Assembly (NCBI RefSeq): GCF_963576675.1
Contig: NC_088919.1
Span: forward strand, 61,462,578 to 61,526,577
DNA length: 64,000 nucleotides
Source: Euphorbia lathyris
Taxonomy: Eukaryota > Streptophyta > Magnoliopsida > Malpighiales > Euphorbiaceae
Reading direction: 5' to 3'
Shown here: positions 42,512 through 53,215 of the stretch, in pieces
How positions within the stretch are numbered: the first letter of the stretch is position 1
How the letters are laid out: each line of letters opens with the position of its first letter
Program-made: the position numbers and the translations under genes
Notes under the pieces: model-generated
What the model saw: only the letters and a program-made list of their open reading frames with translations
Databases searched by the model: none
Told to the model about the DNA's origin: nothing

Positions 42512-44930
42512 TATATTTGCTTAGGAAAACAAAAAGAGCACGTTCAAAATAAATAATTATACATACTTGTAAATGGGTCCATACTTGTCATTTCAATTTT
42601 CTTTTCTGTTTGGCTTCTCCTCTAAATTTCACTTTAAAAACTCATTTCATCACTCAATTTCAAAACTCATCATAAGTTTCTTTTTCAACTTATTTAAACC
42701 TTTAAATTTTCTTAAATTGACATATTATACTTTCTCCAAAATAATCTAAACTTACTTGAAGTAATACATTAACAAAATTTGTTCAAATCTTTTTACTCTG
42801 AGGGATTTTTCCTATAGAAAATGAATTTCATTAAAGAGAAATAGTCGGAGTATCTTTATATACTAAGTTCCAACTTGGTACCGGCCAATCTTGTAATAAT
42901 TCGGTTCGGAGTGGGTGGCATCGGGGTAGAAGGTTTGAGCAATGAGTAGTCCTAAGGGATGACAATAGGAGTAGGAATAAACTGAATCCCATATCAAAAT
43001 TGGAGAGAGAGACTGAGGCTTATTAGTAAAGTGTGAATCCTAATATATACAGATGCGTTTTAAAACCGTAAGGCTTAAAATATTGATTTCGGTCAAAACG
43101 GATAAAATCTATGGAAGACTTTATCAGCTTCTCAATTTACAAAAGAAAAGGAACAAGTAGCAAAAGAGAACATAAACTTGCTATATCTCCATGAAAATTA
43201 AGGTTGTAAAAATTCTTACACGAACACGCTATCAGACAGACATGGCCCTCAAATGATAATAGGTGATAGTCAGAGATTATTCGGATTTATGATTTTGTAA
43301 TTTTTTATTTGTTCATATAAATTATTATATAAATGCATTAAAATATGCATTATGTTATCTAAAACTAATAATATAAAATGGTTTAATATAAAATAACATG
43401 TATATTTGTATTGCATATACTTAAAAATACAGAAACAATAATATTTGACAACACTATTATCGAAACAATCCAAACAAGTAAAAATAATGTCCTTAAGTAA
43501 TAAAAGTTACCAAAAACTATAAAACAATGTCGTTAAAATCTTAAAGCATATCATAGAAACAAGTAGAGAATAGAATCAAACAAAAACGTCGAAAATAATA
43601 AACACAATTCACAACAATCATGCGACAATGTTCAAAAGTATAATAAAGAAAAAAAATAAAAATAAAAACATTTCCTTTGTTTCATCGTTACCTAGGCGGC
43701 AACGCCAAAACACGCTCAGGGAGCCGAATCGGAGAAAATCAAATCGACCGACTCCTCGATTTCAATCGCCTAGGCGAACTAGTCGGATGATTTCTTGAGC
43801 ACTGGTAAAATAAAACATGGAGGATTGAGGGAAGAGACCAGAAATTAGAGTATCAATCACAATTTTTATAACATATTTCTATGCAAACATTGAGGAACCC
43901 GCTATCGCTATTCAGAACAAGACCCTCAACAATAGCCGAAGGTTGAACACGAGAAAATGAGGATATAAACTGAGGCAAGAACACTACCAATAGAGATCCG
44001 AGCAATTAACCTACCTGACCATTAACCCTATGCATCACAATTAATTTTCGTAACGCCACTCAAAGGTGGATACTAGGCTTTTGAAGGGTGACTTGAACTA
44101 CTCAGAACAGAGGCAGATAGCGAACTAATTAACAATGGAATATCATTTTAAACAAGTTGAGTAAAATACGAAAACCTTTTTAAAATTCAGGGGCTACTCG
44201 GTTTTTGGAAATTTCAAGAGGTAATTGTTCTAGTAACCTTTTTTTAATAAAAAAACACAAAGCAAACTAGGAAAATAATAAACAAAACTAGGTAACAAGA
44301 TTCCTAAGAAGATATCTTGATTAGTTTTTCTTCTCCATGTAGAATAACATAATCAAAAGGCAAATTAAAGAAACCTAAACTTTTGAGGATAAGGAATATA
44401 TATTTGTGTTGTGTGCATATATAGAGAACCTCCCCAAAACATATATACACATTTTAGAAATAAACTAACTTATTACCATATCAAGTGAGATTCTTTGAAG
44501 CAAGAGAATAAAGGACCTCCCACCACAAAAATTCCCAAATGCAATCACAAATATAAATATTACTGAAAATAGTCATTTCAAGAAAATGTGCAAATTCCAT
44601 AACTAGAAGAAGCCAAATTACCTTTCTTTCATTTTTTCTTCCTTTCTTATTATTAATATTCTTTTCTTCTTGACCAACTTCTAATGTTAAGGCTCAAATT
44701 TGGTCTTTTTTTTAATTTTTATTTTCTTTCCCTTTATGGTCATAAGACCTTGCTTTTCTTGGCTTCACTTCAATTTTTAGATTACATGTACATTATTATG
44801 ATCTCTTTGAAAACGATCATTGAGAAAGAAAGAAGAATTATAATGTGTGTGAAAATGAGAGCCAACCTTTTGAAAAATCTAATTTGAGTTTTAAATTATA
44901 ATATTTTAGTTAAAGGACAAAAGACTGGCA
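42512..44930. other. No gene seen
   Basis: A 2.4-kb non-coding stretch. A GC-richer patch near 43690-43800 contains GCCTAGGCGAAC/ACCTAGGCGGCAA dyads. The segment 42880-43150 has LTR-like phrases (ATCCCATATCAAAATTGGAG) but no pairable ends. No domain or RNA gene recognised. Confidence 0.45.
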
Positions 44931-44949
44931 AGGGGATCGGGTGTGAAAG

Positions 44950-46442
44950 CTAGTTAAATGCTATAAAGACTCCCAAACGCAAAGCTAGCACCGCTACACC
45001 CTTTCAGACTCCCTAACCAGGCTGGCTCTTCAATAGGTTGAGTGACCATCTTGGAGGGAGAGTAGATTAGATTCTTACTGTTGAACGACTCCGATCTGCA
45101 GATCTTTATCATCTCCCGAATGCTATAAAATCGTAAATTCGAAGCTTGAATGGCAGGTTGGACTCTGATAAACTGATATGGAAGAAAAGCATTTGTGGAC
45201 AGCTTTCTGTTAAGGAGTTCTATTCTGTTTTGACAAACAATGTTGCTTTGGCCGAATGGACGGATTGGTGCACAGTCATTTGGAAAGGATTTATTCCTCC
45301 TTCCCGGGCGTTTACTTCGTGACAAACTGCCTACGCATGACAATCTCCAGCGGGTATGATGCTTTCATCGCGATGTTTTCTCTGTTGCACTGGCTGTGAG
45401 ACGAGTGAACACTTGTTTATTAATTGTCCTTTATACTCTATGGACGGCTCTTAGTGGTTTTTTCAAGTTCGAACTAATTACACTACTATTAACTCTATTT
45501 TTTCTGATACTTGTCGGCTGCAACTCAGCCCACAAATGAAGGATCTTTGGAAACTCGGCGTTTCTAGCATCATCTGGATCATCTGGACTTCACGTAATCA
45601 AATCTGTTTTGAGGATTTAACTCCTAACATTCATATTAGGCTTCGGCAGCTTTGGCGTTTGATCAGGGAATCAAGTCTATTGATTTCCAGTACGGCGTTT
45701 AATCTAACACTCACGTTTTTAGACAGCTTGGTATTAGGGGTAATTTACCTCGTGCACCTCGCATTGTGGAGGTTCGTTGGCAAGCTTCTAGTTTAGGTTG
45801 GACGAAAGTCAATTCAGACGGATCTTCTAGTGGTCTCAGGGCGGGAGCTGGGGGTGTTTTCCGTAATGGTCGTGGTTTCCCGAAAGGTTGCTTCGCTTTT
45901 CCGCTCCTTGATGTGCATGCTTTCATTGCAGAATTATATGGTGCCATACGTGCGATTTTTATTGCCTGGGATAGAGGATGGCATCAGCTCTGGCTTGAAG
46001 TTGATTCTACATACGTGTTGAATCTTTTCAAATCTAAATCTATGGTGATTCCTTAGAGTCTCCATCATGATTGGTTATGCTATTTATCATTAGTTTTCAG
46101 AATGGAGTTTTTCGTTTCCCATGTCTTTAGAGAAGGGAATCGGGTGGCGGACGCCTTAGCTAAATTTGGCTCTTCAACGGACTCATTCAAATGGTGGCAT
46201 GGTGCTCCTGATTTTTGTAATGAGTTAATAATTAATAATTATTGTAATAGGGTATCATATAAGTTCTCTTAGCTCCTTGTGATTGTGTTTTTGGGGTTAT
46301 TTTTCTTTTCAACTCTTTGTATTCGTTCATTTTTTATTTTTTATATATATTTATCTAGGTGGTTTGGTTTGATCTTGGTTCGGGATCCCTATCGGGTTCC
46401 CCTTCCTTTTACCTCTTCCTTCCCCCGAGCTTCTAATAAAAA
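44950..46442 (+). pseudogene. 5'-truncated LINE ORF2 (zf-RVT and RNase H)
   Basis: The frame near 45165-45300 encodes LIWKKSICGQLSVKEFYSVL and WCTVIWKGFIPPS, the zf-RVT entry. The frame at 45536 gives SSIIWIIWTSRNQICFED and LRQLWRLIRES. From 45766 the RNase H-like domain reads GWTKVNSDGSSSG, AELYGAIRAIF and LEVDSTYVLN, then a stop, and resumes with FREGNRVADALAKFG near 46130. All four acidic catalytic positions are visible, but frameshifts and stops break the frame. AATAAAAAAG at 46434-46443 is the probable 3' end. Confidence 0.75.
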
Positions 46443-46637
46443 AGATCTCGCCTAGCGTGTTGGCCATTCGAAGAAAAATCATTCATCCCACTGCACGCCA
46501 GCATGTCGTGTAGGCAAGGGTAGCACGTCGTGGTGGCAGCCAAACTCAACAGAAAAAAGTCTTCTTCATCACCATGTTCTAGCACTTCATATAGGCTCCA
46601 TCTTCCATGGCCAAATTTCAAAGTCTTCCTGCTTTTT

Positions 46638-47422
46638 ATGTGATTTCAAAGTCTTCTTACTTTTATGATTAATTAAGTTTTAAAAATATATGTCCAATGT
46701 CGTTTTGATTAAGAATGTCTCGTTATTGATGAGTTTTTTTCCTTTGAGATTTCTTTTCCTTTTTTGTTCTTTCTCTTTCTCTCTCTGATCGTGGAATCCA
46801 TGAATGAGTTGTATGCAAAAATAACTTTGGAAGAAGAAAGTCATGCATGGGTAGTTGTTAGCCATGACGATGCTGAGGTCTAACCAACACCAAAAGCTCC
46901 GAGTTGGAGTTTTGCCAGCAGATTTCTCACCAATAAGGGTATTAAAATTACGATGATGGAGAAAATGATGATGGATATTTGGTGTCCGTCTAAAGGGATG
47001 TGTGTATTAAGAGACTCTACTAGTTTTAGTCACGCTCGAAATGATTATCTATCTTTTACGTCGAATGGGCTTATCATTGAAGGCATCAGTATCTGGAAAG
47101 TTTTGATTTGGTTGAAGGATAATGGCTTTCAAAATGTTATTGTGGAATCAAATTCTCAACTTTTAATCAATATTACTAACGATCAAGAGAATGTAAATTC
47201 TATGTTAGGCCTTATTGTTTCTGATTGTAAATTCCTTATAAAGAAAATTCGTAATTGTTGTTTTCGGCTTGTCAAGAGATCTACAAATCTAGTAGCTCAT
47301 ACTTTAGTTAGAGCGACTGATTCTATGTCAGATTATGGAGATTGGGGTGCTATACTCCCTCCATTTTTTTGTATCAGTTTTGAGATGTGATTAATAAATT
47401 TCTTCTTTTCTTTTCTAAAAAA
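46638..47422 (+). mobile_element. LINE insertion with 17-bp target duplication
   Basis: AAGTCTTCCTGCTTTTT is present exactly at 46621-46637 and at 47423-47439, just after an A-run, so the enclosed 785 bp behave as one retrotransposition event. The 3' half (46953-47390, 145 open codons) is a LINE RNase H-like end: NVIVESNSQLLINI and LVKRSTNLVAHTLVRA. The 5' 300 bp do not look like LINE coding sequence in plus orientation. Confidence 0.7.
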
Positions 47423-47439
47423 AAGTCTTCCTGCTTTTT

Positions 47440-48090
47440 GTAATTTAAATTGTTCCACTGTGGCTTGTGATTTTTCAATATAAACCAGCTCAGAATCGAA
47501 TTTTAGGCATTCAGATTTTCATGCTTTTATGTAATCCTTCCCCCTCGAGGGCTTGCTCTAATCATCTTTCATTTCCCCTAAAAAAACCCAAAGTTCATCC
47601 TTCATCCTCAAGATCGAAAGTTCCACCTTCAAGCCCAAAGCGACGACTTGAGCCCGGTTAGCTAGTTCTAAAGACTAAAACCTCTTCCATTATACTTGTT
47701 AGCTTGTTTATACTCTTTCTACGAGCTAGGTTTAATTATATTCCATTGAATTATCTTCAAAGTTTGAATATATATTGTAATTTTCATCTTTATTATACTT
47801 GTGAATCTCCTTCTCTTGCTTTGACTCATATAAGGGGTTATCATATAGGCAATTACAATAACGAAATATATTAAGGTTCATATAAGTGATGCCGCACGGG
47901 ATTCAATAATCTAGAAAACATATGTAGCTGATAGGACCACGAAGTTACGAGCCCTAGTTTTTGAGCCAATTAGAGTTAATATCTCCTTCCCAATGGAAAT
48001 ATGATCTAAGAAGTTAATGGGATTTATTGGTTTACGCTTAACCATCTTTGCAAGATTAAGTAATTCTTGTTATATAAATTGAAATATTGC
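47440..48090. other. No gene seen
   Basis: Non-coding. A Pro/Ser-rich short frame near 47467-47661 has no recognised domain. Confidence 0.45.
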
Positions 48091-48096
48091 TCTTTA

Positions 48097-48250
48097 TTTA
48101 TTCTAACTCACCACAATCTATCTCACTCCAAGGTTCTACAATCCGTATTCGCCGATGAAATGTGTGTTTTATTTATTCTAACTCACCACAATCTATCTCA
48201 CTCCAAGGTTCTGCAATCTGTATTCTCCGATGAAATGTGTGTTTTTCTTA
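48097..48250. repeat. 75-bp tandem duplication
   Basis: TTCTAACTCACCACAATCTA begins at 48101 and again at 48176. Both units continue to CGATGAAATGTGTGTTTT with three or four differences. A frame through both copies is a by-product of the repeat. Confidence 0.9.
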
Positions 48251-48839
48251 CCATTACATGATGCATGATATCATAAGGACCAGTTAATCGTTGAAAATAT
48301 TTTACTCTGCATCGTTTTTTATGCCTAGAAAACCTAACAACTGAATCCAAAGTTTTTCGGACCTTAGTAATGTGATTGTTATACTGATGTGGAAACATGC
48401 TTTTAATAGGAACTAATGTTTGATATAAATAGGGCCTTTTTGAGCATTTTAAGTTCGATATCTTACTCTTACTCTCTCATTATGTTGTACATTTTCCTTT
48501 CCTTTTACAACCTTACTGACTTTGGCATCAAAGAGCCCATCGTCGACTCCCGACTCCTAACCTTTTTCCTTATAGATTTCATTGATTACAATCATCAAAA
48601 ATATACTTCGGCATAAGGAATTCCCATATTGAATATTAGTTATAAATATTAAATTCAATAAGAAAAACGTACATAACTTATTTCATTTATATCTAAGATC
48701 TCATTTTTTACAGCCTAAATTGTACAAAATACTGGATTAGTTAGGATATATAATGACAATTTATTATTTTATTATGTAACTATAGTTTTGAAATTAATAC
48801 AAGGGTTGTAATAGTCTAATATAATACCATGTAGATATT

Positions 48840-49690
48840 GTTCACTTTGATTCAATAATTCAATAGGTCTCACAACTTAAAAATGCTTTTATATGTATTG
48901 GAAACATGCTTTTCTAATATAGCTCAGTAACTATCTCTCTATTTTTAATGTGCGGTAATTTCTTCCCCATCATCATCCTTTGCGGCTGCTCTTTGAACAT
49001 GCCTTCTACCCTACTAACGCCCCTCCTAAGAATCGGTTCGTTACATGCTTACAAAATTCTTCTTGGTTCTTCCCCAAATGAACATGTCGTATATAGAGAA
49101 TCGACTCTGATAATAATTATAATAATATGTTCCAAAATACTATATAAATATTGTCTACTTTGACTATTCATTCCTTGAACCTCATGGCTTTAAAATGTGT
49201 CTAGGTGATTGGATACACACCTTACTAATATAACTAAGTTACTCTTCTCTCTATTTCTAATGTGGGATCTAGTTCATTCTTTCTTATCACCATCTTTTTG
49301 CGGTCGGTCCTTGCTCATGCATTCCACCCTAACATCGCACCCTTAGGATTGGATCTTTATAGACCCACTAGCTTCCGTTTGATTTTTCCTCGAACCAACA
49401 TATTATATGTGCAAAGTCAGCTCTTATACCAACTATAAAAAATTTGATCCAATATATTGTTCGTTTGGCCTAAGTCTACTTCCTTGAGCCTCACTACTTT
49501 AAAATGCAACTATATGTATGAGAAACACATTCTACAAATATAACCTAGTTACTTTCTCTACATTTTCGATGTGATATTCAGTTCATCTATGTCCCCATTG
49601 TCATTTTTTACGATCTCTTTTTGCCCAGGTCTTGCACTAGATGCCACTCCCATTAGGATCATGCCATTAGATTTAGGTTAAAGATAGGAC
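48840..49690. repeat. Degenerate tandem array, about 309-bp unit, three copies
   Basis: Each unit has the order CTTTGAT/ACTTTGAC-like start, CCTCA.....TTTAAAATG, ACTAATATAACTNAGTTACT, CTCTATTTCTAATGTG(G)GAT, TTCTTATCACCATC and TGCGG(T)C. Units start near 48840, 49152 and 49459. They are about 60-70 percent alike by eye and non-coding. The DNA from 48251 to 48839 holds no gene. Confidence 0.6.
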
Positions 49691-49739
49691 CAGTCTCTTA
49701 CAATCAATAGCATAGCTAACTTTCCATGTATCATAGCTA

Positions 49740-50500
49740 ACCCGTCTCTTATTGTCTCCAATATTCTTAAAAAGCTTTATACTACGATTATAAGGTGTGC
49801 ATGTAGGTTTACAATCAAAGTAATTATATTTCTTTAAAATCTTATCAATGTAGTGAGGTTGATCTAAAGAAATTTCATTTTATGACCTAGCTATTTTGAT
49901 ACCAAGTATGACATTTGCTTCTCCTAGATTTTTCATGTCAAAGTTTTCACATAGCATAGATTTCACAGCATTCACAACATGAATATTAGATCCAAAAATC
50001 AGCAAGCCATCAACATATAAACATATAATAGTGCAAACACAATTTTGATTTTTTATAGTAACTGCATTTATCACTTTCATTCACCTTGAAGCCATGTGAA
50101 ATAATTAGATCGTCAACTTATCTAATTTACACATTTTATAGGCTTCATCATAAATTACAAAGCCCTCGGGTTGATCCATATAACCCTCTTCCTCTAATTC
50201 ACCATTCAAAAAGGCAGTTTTAACATCCATTTGGTGCACAATAAGATTGTGTAAAGCAGCAATAGCAATCAAAACACGAATAGATGTGATTCTAGTGATA
50301 TGTGAATAAGTGCCAAAGAAATCTACATTCTCTCTTTGTCTAAAGCCTTTAGATATAAGGCGTGGCTTAGTTCAGTTTCTTTTTTAGAACCCATTTGCAA
50401 CTTATTAGTTTTCAACCTGGTGGTAAGTCAACTAAGTGTTAAGTTCTGTTTGACTATGGAGAGTCCATTTTATCATTGATGGTTTCTTTCCATAAATCAA
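49740..50500 (-). pseudogene. Ty1/copia reverse transcriptase, broken
   Basis: Minus-strand blocks ISCKWVLKKKL, HQMDVK-like and TAFLNGELEEE-like remnants (about 50200) lead to CLYVDGLLIFGSNIHVVNAV and FDMKNLGEANVILGIKI (49880-50080). The catalytic YVDD is YVDG. Multiple stops and frameshifts. The element's RNase H and 3' LTR are not seen below 49740. Confidence 0.8.
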
Positions 50501-50548
50501 CATCTAGAGAGGTCAGGCCTTCTTGGAGGCCAAGTGGATCCTCCTATA

Positions 50549-51430
50549 CTATGTTTGCATAAACGTTAAGGGGACCAAAGTCTTTAGAGACATTAGGTCT
50601 TTTACTTCTTCTATGTTCAGATTCCCGCTTTCATTATGCACTATAGGTCTAACAACATGTATGTTACTAATTGATGCACCCACACTATTTCTCAATTTAA
50701 AAGAAAATCTATCTTCACAAAAATCAGCATTATTTGATTCCAAAATAACATGTGCATTCAAATCATAGAACCTATATATTTTACTATTCATAACATACCC
50801 AATAAACATGCATTCATAAGCCTTACTAGCAAGTTTGACTCTTTTAAGGTCAGAAATTCTAACATAAGCCAAATAGCCCCAAGTTCTAAAGTAGGACAAG
50901 TTTGGTGGTCTATTTTTCAAATCTCATAAGAAGAAACTTTGTTTTTGACTTAGGAACTCTACTAAGCACATAGAAAACAGTCAATAAAATTTATCTCCAC
51001 CAATGGGAAGCACCACATGAACTAAGCATAGTGACAACCACAGACTCCGTTAGTGTCTTATTCTTTCTTTTAGTCTTTCCATTCATCTCATATGAATATG
51101 TTGCAGTGGTTTTATGTATGATTCCATGTGAGTTATAAAAATCAATAAACATGCTAGAATCATATTATGTGCCTCTGTCACTAGGAAGTCTCTTAACTTT
51201 CCTATTGTATTGATTTCCTATTTCAACAACAAATAGTTTAAATATGTAAAGAGCATCACTTTTATTTTTCATGAGATACACATAGGTAAAATCAGAACAA
51301 TCATCAATAAAAGTTATAAAATATTGTTTACCATTTCTGGTCAACTTTCCATCAAGTTCACAAATATTAGAATGAATTAAATCCTGAGGCTCGGATTCTC
51401 TAGTCTCAGATATATGAGGTGTTTAGTGAT
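50549..51430 (-). pseudogene. Ty1/copia integrase, catalytically dead
   Basis: The minus strand gives the core LIHSNICELDGKLTRNGKQY, RLPSDRGT and EMNGKTKRKNKTL, then the C-terminal part PPNLSYFRTWGYLAYVRISD and KAYECMFIGY (50549-50920). Of the D,D,E triad the first Asp is Asn and the last Glu is Lys; the middle Asp remains. The core frame has stops, while the C-terminal 123 codons are open. Confidence 0.8.
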
Positions 51431-51432
51431 TT

Positions 51433-52060
51433 TTACTTGACTATAATAATCATATTATTAAACTCATTTAAAGAAAAATTAGATATTAAGCCTAAGTTAC
51501 TCATATTCTTAATAATACGCTTATTCACATGACAAAGATGAGTATGCCAAACATTAAAATTACACAAAATATAAACAGAAGCATTCACTTTATTAATTTC
51601 AAGGTTAAGCTTAAACATACCATCACTAGCATAACCATAACATTCCTTTTTTTTTTGTCAAAGTAAGTAAGTCTGCTCCTATAGTTTGAGTAAATTGCAC
51701 TCTATTGAGAAGATAGTCTGAAACAAGATTTTTTCTCGTATCTAGATTGTGCATAACATCCTTCAGAGTCAATATTTTTTCAGAATTGAAATTTAATTCC
51801 AAACTGCCAATTCCAATAACAATAGTGGTGTGGAAATCACCCAACAACAATTTATGATCCTTGGTCACAGCCGTATATGTATTAAATATATTTCTATAAT
51901 AGCAGACATGGCGAGAGGCACTTGTGTCTACCCACCACTTATTTGGTCCACCATCAAGGTTTATCTCAGTAATCATTGTTGCCAGAGGTAGTTCTTCAAT
52001 GTTTTGCATGTCCCTGGACTTACGTGATATACAACCTGGTTTTCTGAAATTAAAGCAGAG
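51433..52060 (-). pseudogene. Ty1/copia protease, GAG-pre-integrase and zinc knuckle remnants
   Basis: At 51626-52009 the minus strand encodes KWWVDTSASRHVCYY (protease active site DTG changed to DTS) and DVMHNLDTRKNLVSDYLLN. At 51433-51618 it encodes VWHTHLCHVNKRIIKNMSNL, the GAG-pre-integrase motif. Just upstream (52020-52070) CFNFRKPGCISRK is a decayed CCHC knuckle (second Cys and His lost). Confidence 0.8.
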
Positions 52061-52220
52061 AAATGTAGTGTCATTCTTAGGTGGATGCTGCTAAGGTCTG
52101 TTTTGGGTTCCTTTGAGGGTTCCGATTTTTATTGTTGTCGCGATTCTAGATTTGTTTGTTATTCTTATTCTTAAAAAATTTTGATTGGGTCTCAGAACAA
52201 CAATAGTTCTCTTGGTGTTG

Positions 52221-52850
52221 TTAGAGACAACAAACGCCTCTTTTTTTATCATGTTTTCGAGCTTCCTCCTTAATATGGAGACGAGTGATTAGACTTTCCA
52301 GAGAAAACACTTTAGTTTTGTGCTTGAGAACATTTTTAAAATCGTTCCAAGAAGGAGGCAACTTGTCAATTACAATAACAACTTGAAACTGTTCATCAAG
52401 AGGCATACCTTCCGAGATAATCTCGTGTGTAATTTTCTGTAGTTTATGTGATTGAGCCTCCATAGATTTCTCATCAATCATCTGAAATTTGAGGTAACGG
52501 CTGGCATTATACTTCTTTGTTCTAGCCTCTTCTATATCATATTTCTTTTGCAAAACATCTCAAATGTCCTTGGCAGATTTTTGTTTAGGATTATAATAAT
52601 CATATAGATCATCTAACAAGCCATTGAGGATGTAACTTTTGCACACGAAATCAATCGCTAACCACCTTTTTGTAGCATGTCTTTCTGCCTCTGTAGCAGT
52701 TTTTGGAACAATATATTTTTTAGAGGTAAGAACAGAAGCTACCCTATTTGTTGTCAGATAGAACATCATCTTGTTTCCATTGTCTGAAATGAGTCCCTTT
52801 AAACCGAAATGGTTTGTTGATGTCAACCATCCCATTGGTCTATTCGGTAG
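52221..52850 (-). pseudogene. Ty1/copia gag, two open blocks
   Basis: Minus-strand 52835-52560 encodes MMFYLTTNRVASVLTSKKY and FVCKSYILNGLLDDLYDYY. After a stop near 52556, 52553-52221 continues KYDIEEARTKKYNASRYLKF, HEIISEGMPLDEQFQVVIVI and DKLPPSWNDFKN. This is the copia gag (UBN2/Retrotran_gag_2 type), separated by one or two lesions only, the best preserved part of the element. Confidence 0.85.
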
Positions 52851-52899
52851 CCGTAGGAGTAAAGAACGTCTTAAAATTGTTGAAGCATGAACACAAAAA

Positions 52900-53210
52900 A
52901 GACAAAGGTACCAAACACAGTAATATGAGATGAGTGGAGGACGAGGTACATCCCAGTCATAGAAGAAGTACGATTTTGAATTACCAACTCAGAATCGGTC
53001 TAATACATACACTCAGAACAATTGCTCAGCTGAGACCATTTATGACTTATGACTCAGTTGAGACCAAGTCTAGAACCCAATCCGACCCGATTCGGATCGG
53101 ACGGATGGACGGCGACACGCTCGCGTGTGTGGTGATCAAACATCATGTAAGTCATCATCCTTCCACAAAAGTGGGATACTCCTTGGAGCACATCCAATAG
53201 TGTGAGAACC
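52900..53210 (-). repeat. Leader/LTR part of the minus-strand copia element
   Basis: The DNA upstream (minus sense) of gag contains CCCACTTTTGTGGAAGGATG and ATGATGACTTACATGATG, typical of copia LTRs. It stops at the inserted solo LTR and resumes beyond it at 57196 (minus sense ATTTATAAAGAGGGTTCTCA when joined across the target site). The true LTR start is near 57235 but not proven. Confidence 0.55.
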
Positions 53211-53215
53211 CTCTT

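Noticed and set aside
44954..45343. 129-codon minus-strand frame
   Set aside because: Shadow of the plus-strand LINE zf-RVT region; the plus-strand frame carries the recognisable motifs.
47467..47661. Pro/Ser-rich 64-codon frame
   Set aside because: No homologous motif, no gene context; composition typical of random frames.
48067..48261. 64-codon frame with an internal repeat
   Set aside because: It is the translation of a 75-bp tandem duplication with period divisible by three; no domain.
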